Shown: piece by piece, positions 5,074 to 7,216 of the stretch
Numbering within the stretch: the stretch's first letter is position 1
How the letters are laid out: each line of letters starts with the position of its first letter
Origin: Gammaproteobacteria bacterium
GTDB taxonomy: Bacteria; Pseudomonadota; Gammaproteobacteria; S012-40
Assembly: GCA_029857925.1 (NCBI GenBank)
Contig: JAOUGF010000102.1
Location: 1-7,216, forward strand
Reading direction: 5' to 3'
Length of the DNA stretch: 7,216 bases
Notes under the pieces: model-generated
Told to the model about the DNA's origin: nothing
The model's input: only the letters and a program-made list of their open reading frames with translations
Database searches by the model: none
Translations under genes and position numbers: made by a program

Positions 5074-5180
5074 CGCCGCAAGGGGCTAACTTCGCGCCTG
5101 TTCGCTTTGTCATTAGCCTATGTTACGATAAATAGCATATCGATCGATTAATTGGGCCAAACAACGGCGGAAAAATCAAC

Positions 5181-6218
5181 ATGGAATATCGCAAACTCGG
5201 TCGTACCGACCTAAACATCAGCGTGATCGGCCTCGGCACCATGACCTGGGGCAAACAAAATACCCAGGCAGAAGGTTTCGAGCAGATGGACTACGCGTTG
5301 TCGTGCGGCATCAATTTCTTCGATACCGCAGAGATGTATGCGATTCCGCCTACCGAGCTGACCTATGGCACCACCGAGACCATCATCGGCCACTGGTTCG
5401 CGTCACGCAGAACACGCGACAAGGTAATTCTGGCGACCAAAATCACTGGCCCGGGATTCGGTTGGTTGCGCAACGGCGAAATCATTAACAAAAAAAATAT
5501 TCTGTCGGCGTTGGAAGACAGCCTTAAACGCCTGCAAACCGATTATATCGACGTCTATCAACTGCATTGGCCTAATCGCGGTTCTTATCATTTCGGCAGT
5601 ACCTGGAATTATGCGCCACGTTTCGACGTGCGACAACAAACTGACAATTTTTTGGAGGTTTTACACACACTGCAAAACTTAATAAAGGCGGGCAAGGTCC
5701 GCCATTTTGGGCTATCTAACGAGACCGCGTGGGGGATCACCAAATGGTTGGAACTCGCCGAGCACCATGCGTTACCGCGCGCCGTTTCGATACAAAACGA
5801 GTTTTCGCTATTGTGCCGTCACTTCGAGCCCGACCTCAGCGAAATCAGCCTCAATGAACAGTGTGGGCTATTGGCGTGGTCGCCGTTGTGTCGCGGCATG
5901 TTGAGCGGAAAATACCTCAACGGCGCACGACCCGCAGGCGCACGTTTGACGATCGAGACCCGCCCCGAACATCGCATCAGTCCGACCACAGATGCGGCCA
6001 TTCTCGAATATATCGCACTGGCGAAACGCCACGATCTGGACATTTGTCAAATGGCCATCGCATTTGTAAATGAAAAACCCTTCGTCACGTCCACGCTGAT
6101 CGGCGCGACCACGCTGGCGCAACTGAAATCCAACATCGCCGCGATGGACTTGAAATTATCGAAAGAAGTGACCGACGGTATCGAGGCGATACGGCGGAAA
6201 TATCCGATGCCATTCTAA
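5181..6218 (+). CDS. tas: Tas-like NADP(H)-dependent aldo/keto reductase
   Basis: This 345-residue protein is nearly the length of E. coli Tas (346) and aligns with it from memory over its whole length, with LKRLQTDY, SNETA, GKYLNGA.PAGAR and ST.IGATT shared. It has the aldo/keto reductase TIM barrel. The catalytic tetrad is intact: Asp48 (FFDTAEMY), Tyr53, Lys87 (ATKITGP) and His129 (YQLHWP). GLSNET lies in a later strand, and the C-terminal STLIGATTLAQLKSNIAA forms the NADPH phosphate-binding part. Such enzymes reduce aldehydes and ketones with NADPH in the cytoplasm. E. coli Tas was found as a suppressor of tyrosine auxotrophy, but its natural substrate is unclear and the same applies here. 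The ATG gives the standard MEYRKLGRT start. The ribosome site is weak (GGCGGA about ten bases upstream). The gene is flanked by a MITE upstream and a beta-barrel gene downstream. Confidence 0.93.
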   Translation: MEYRKLGRTDLNISVIGLGTMTWGKQNTQAEGFEQMDYALSCGINFFDTAEMYAIPPTELTYGTTETIIGHWFASRRTRDKVILATKITGPGFGWLRNGEIINKKNILSALEDSLKRLQTDYIDVYQLHWPNRGSYHFGSTWNYAPRFDVRQQTDNFLEVLHTLQNLIKAGKVRHFGLSNETAWGITKWLELAEHHALPRAVSIQNEFSLLCRHFEPDLSEISLNEQCGLLAWSPLCRGMLSGKYLNGARPAGARLTIETRPEHRISPTTDAAILEYIALAKRHDLDICQMAIAFVNEKPFVTSTLIGATTLAQLKSNIAAMDLKLSKEVTDGIEAIRRKYPMPF

Positions 6219-6241
6219 CAATACCGCGTCTGCAGGTTATT

Positions 6242-6272
6242 TTGTGGCGCCTAGCAATAAATCATATACAAT
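6242..6272 (+). promoter_or_regulatory. Candidate promoter for the beta-barrel gene
   Basis: A -10-like TACAAT (6267-6272, five of six consensus) is preceded at 19 bp by a poor -35, TTGTGG (6242-6247). The ATG at 6336 would have a leader of about 57 bases. The 117-base gap after the reductase stop makes a separate promoter plausible. Confidence 0.3.
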
Positions 6273-6325
6273 GAAAATTGATGGCCGATCCGTTCAAGTC
6301 GGCGTCGCTGCGTTACTTTCGATAT

Positions 6326-6330
6326 GGAGA
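6326..6330 (+). promoter_or_regulatory. Ribosome binding site deciding the beta-barrel start
   Basis: GGAGA lies five bases before the ATG at 6336. The alternative ATG at 6324 overlaps this site and has no purine-rich sequence of its own. Confidence 0.7.
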
Positions 6331-6335
6331 TTTTT

Positions 6336-7073
6336 ATGAAAGGATATCGGCTCTTGTTGACGTTACTCATTTTCAACCCCATTTCCGCAACCGCTGCGAA
6401 TTGGCTTTTCACACTGGAAGGCGGCGCGCTGTATCAAACTAAAAGCGACGTGCAAATTCCACCGGACACCGGTACGCGATTTTCGTTGATAGACGCGATA
6501 GGCAAAGGCCCATTGCCCTATTGGCGCATGGAGGGCAAATATGCGATTAACGACCGTCACCGCGTGCGGTTATTGATCGCGCCCTTCGCGGTCGAGCAGA
6601 TTGGGCGCTTAGACAAACCGGTTGTCTACCATGGCAATACCTTTTCGGCAAACACCGATACCACCTATCGCTATCAGTTCAATTCATACCGACTAAGTTA
6701 CGCGTATCGCTTTTTTGAAGACGCGTCTTGGTCATGGGACGCAGGTTTTACCGCGAAGATACGCGACGCGGAAATCGCACTGACACAAGGGAATACTAGG
6801 AGTAGCTATCCCAATATCGGATTTGTGCCGTTGCTACATTTAGCCGCCGAAAAGCACATCACATCCGACTGGAACATCACCATGGACCTCGATGCCGCGT
6901 GGTCGCCCTATGGTCGAGCGGAAGATTTCGGATTATTTGTTCATTACCGCCTTAACAATACCTGGCAATTGGGCGCCGGGTATCGCACCGTGGAAGGCGG
7001 CGCTGATGTTGATCGTGTATATAATTTTGCATGGTTTCATTACGCGGGTTTAAGGCTGCTGGCGCAGTTTTAA
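6336..7073 (+). CDS. Outer-membrane beta-barrel protein
   Basis: This is a 245-residue precursor. Residues 1-20 look like a Sec signal peptide (MKGYRLLLTLLIF core, then ATA before AN). The mature part alternates polar and hydrophobic residues in amphipathic strands (NWLFTLEGGALY, YWRMEGKYAI, HRVRLLIAPF, YQFNSYRLSYAYRF, WQLGAGYRTVEGGADVDRVY). It ends in FHYAGLRLLAQF, with a terminal Phe as expected for the BamA-recognised beta-signal. About ten strands are plausible, which suits a small monomeric barrel. It resembles a family of outer-membrane proteins usually annotated as hypothetical; the role is unknown. The ATG at 6336 is chosen because GGAGA (6326-6330) lies five bases before it and it gives a proper signal peptide. 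An in-frame ATG at 6324 would put the ribosome site inside the coding region. Confidence 0.85.
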   Translation: MKGYRLLLTLLIFNPISATAANWLFTLEGGALYQTKSDVQIPPDTGTRFSLIDAIGKGPLPYWRMEGKYAINDRHRVRLLIAPFAVEQIGRLDKPVVYHGNTFSANTDTTYRYQFNSYRLSYAYRFFEDASWSWDAGFTAKIRDAEIALTQGNTRSSYPNIGFVPLLHLAAEKHITSDWNITMDLDAAWSPYGRAEDFGLFVHYRLNNTWQLGAGYRTVEGGADVDRVYNFAWFHYAGLRLLAQF

Positions 7074-7121
7074 CTAGAATCAACCGTTTAACCTGGAAAC
7101 GGCGGTTGGATGCCGTGGAGT

Positions 7122-7149
7122 GTGCGCTTTAGCGTGCGGTAAAGCGTGC
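7122..7149 (+). terminator. Stem-loop after the beta-barrel gene
   Basis: CGCTTTA (7125-7131) and TAAAGCG (7140-7146) form a perfect 7-bp stem with an 8-base loop. In RNA, G-U and G-C pairs extend it to about ten pairs (7122-7149). It lies about 50 bases past the stop codon. No U-run follows directly, so it may be a processing or Rho-linked 3' end rather than a classical terminator. A second short stem, CACCC-ATT-GGGTG (7170-7182), precedes AT-rich sequence. Confidence 0.4.
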
Positions 7150-7216
7150 AATCTGCGGCATAGCGCTCTCACCCATTGGGTGTCTGCAAAATTTATTAAT
7201 ATTTTATTTGTTTCTA

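Larger units (their letters stand above)
4761..5180. other. Divergent intergenic region carrying a MITE
   Basis: This 420-bp gap lies between the leftward 74-residue gene and the rightward aldo/keto reductase gene. It holds a 156-bp inverted-repeat element (4832-4987), a TTAGGGC/GCCCTAA dyad (5050-5073) and the upstream region of the reductase gene. That upstream region has a -35-like TTGTCA (5107-5112) but no good -10 at standard spacing. I see no credible gene in it. Confidence 0.6.

Noticed and set aside
5050..5130. Possible integron attC site (GCCCTAAC, GGGGCTAAC)
   Set aside because: The ordered R and L boxes with a closing GTTRRRY are absent, and there is no integrase or cassette array.

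Overview
The window looks like chromosomal DNA of a gammaproteobacterium. The evidence is a Tas-type aldo/keto reductase very close in layout to the E. coli protein, a CPXCG zinc-ribbon protein of a kind common in Gammaproteobacteria, a c'-type cytochrome paired with a b561 cytochrome, and an outer-membrane beta-barrel protein. Base composition is moderate, roughly half G+C by eye. The genus cannot be fixed from the sequence.

Layout. (1) Positions 1-1268, minus strand: the N-terminal 422 residues of a CheB-CheR chemotaxis fusion protein that runs off the left edge. (2) 1269-1589: a non-coding stretch with four short perfect dyads. (3) 1590-2662, minus strand: a two-gene unit, cytochrome c' followed by a di-heme-type cytochrome b561. 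Both genes have TTG codons just upstream of the better ATG starts. (4) 2663-3445: a long region without an intact gene. On its minus strand it holds a probable decayed reading frame (2984-3324), a T8A8 palindrome, and a promoter overlapped by a 36-bp dyad. (5) 3446-4153, plus strand: a cytosolic DsbA-fold protein that has lost the second active-site cysteine. (6) 4230-4733, minus strand: two small genes, a CPXCG zinc-ribbon protein and an unrecognised 74-residue protein. (7) 4828-4991: a 156-bp element with near-perfect 19-bp terminal inverted repeats and a 4-bp target duplication, a MITE by structure. (8) 5181-6218, plus strand: Tas-like aldo/keto reductase. (9) 6336-7073, plus strand: outer-membrane beta-barrel protein with a signal peptide. 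(10) 7074-7216: hairpins and AT-rich sequence.

The only clear functional partnership is cytochrome c' with cytochrome b561. The membrane b-type protein could pass electrons from quinol to the periplasmic c-type protein, which in this family binds NO. The other genes look like independent housekeeping or accessory units. I do not see a clear new multi-gene system. The observations most worth checking are the MITE, the hidden minus-strand coding remnant, the single-cysteine DsbA-like protein with its dyad-covered promoter, and the small helical protein whose stop codon adjoins a hairpin.
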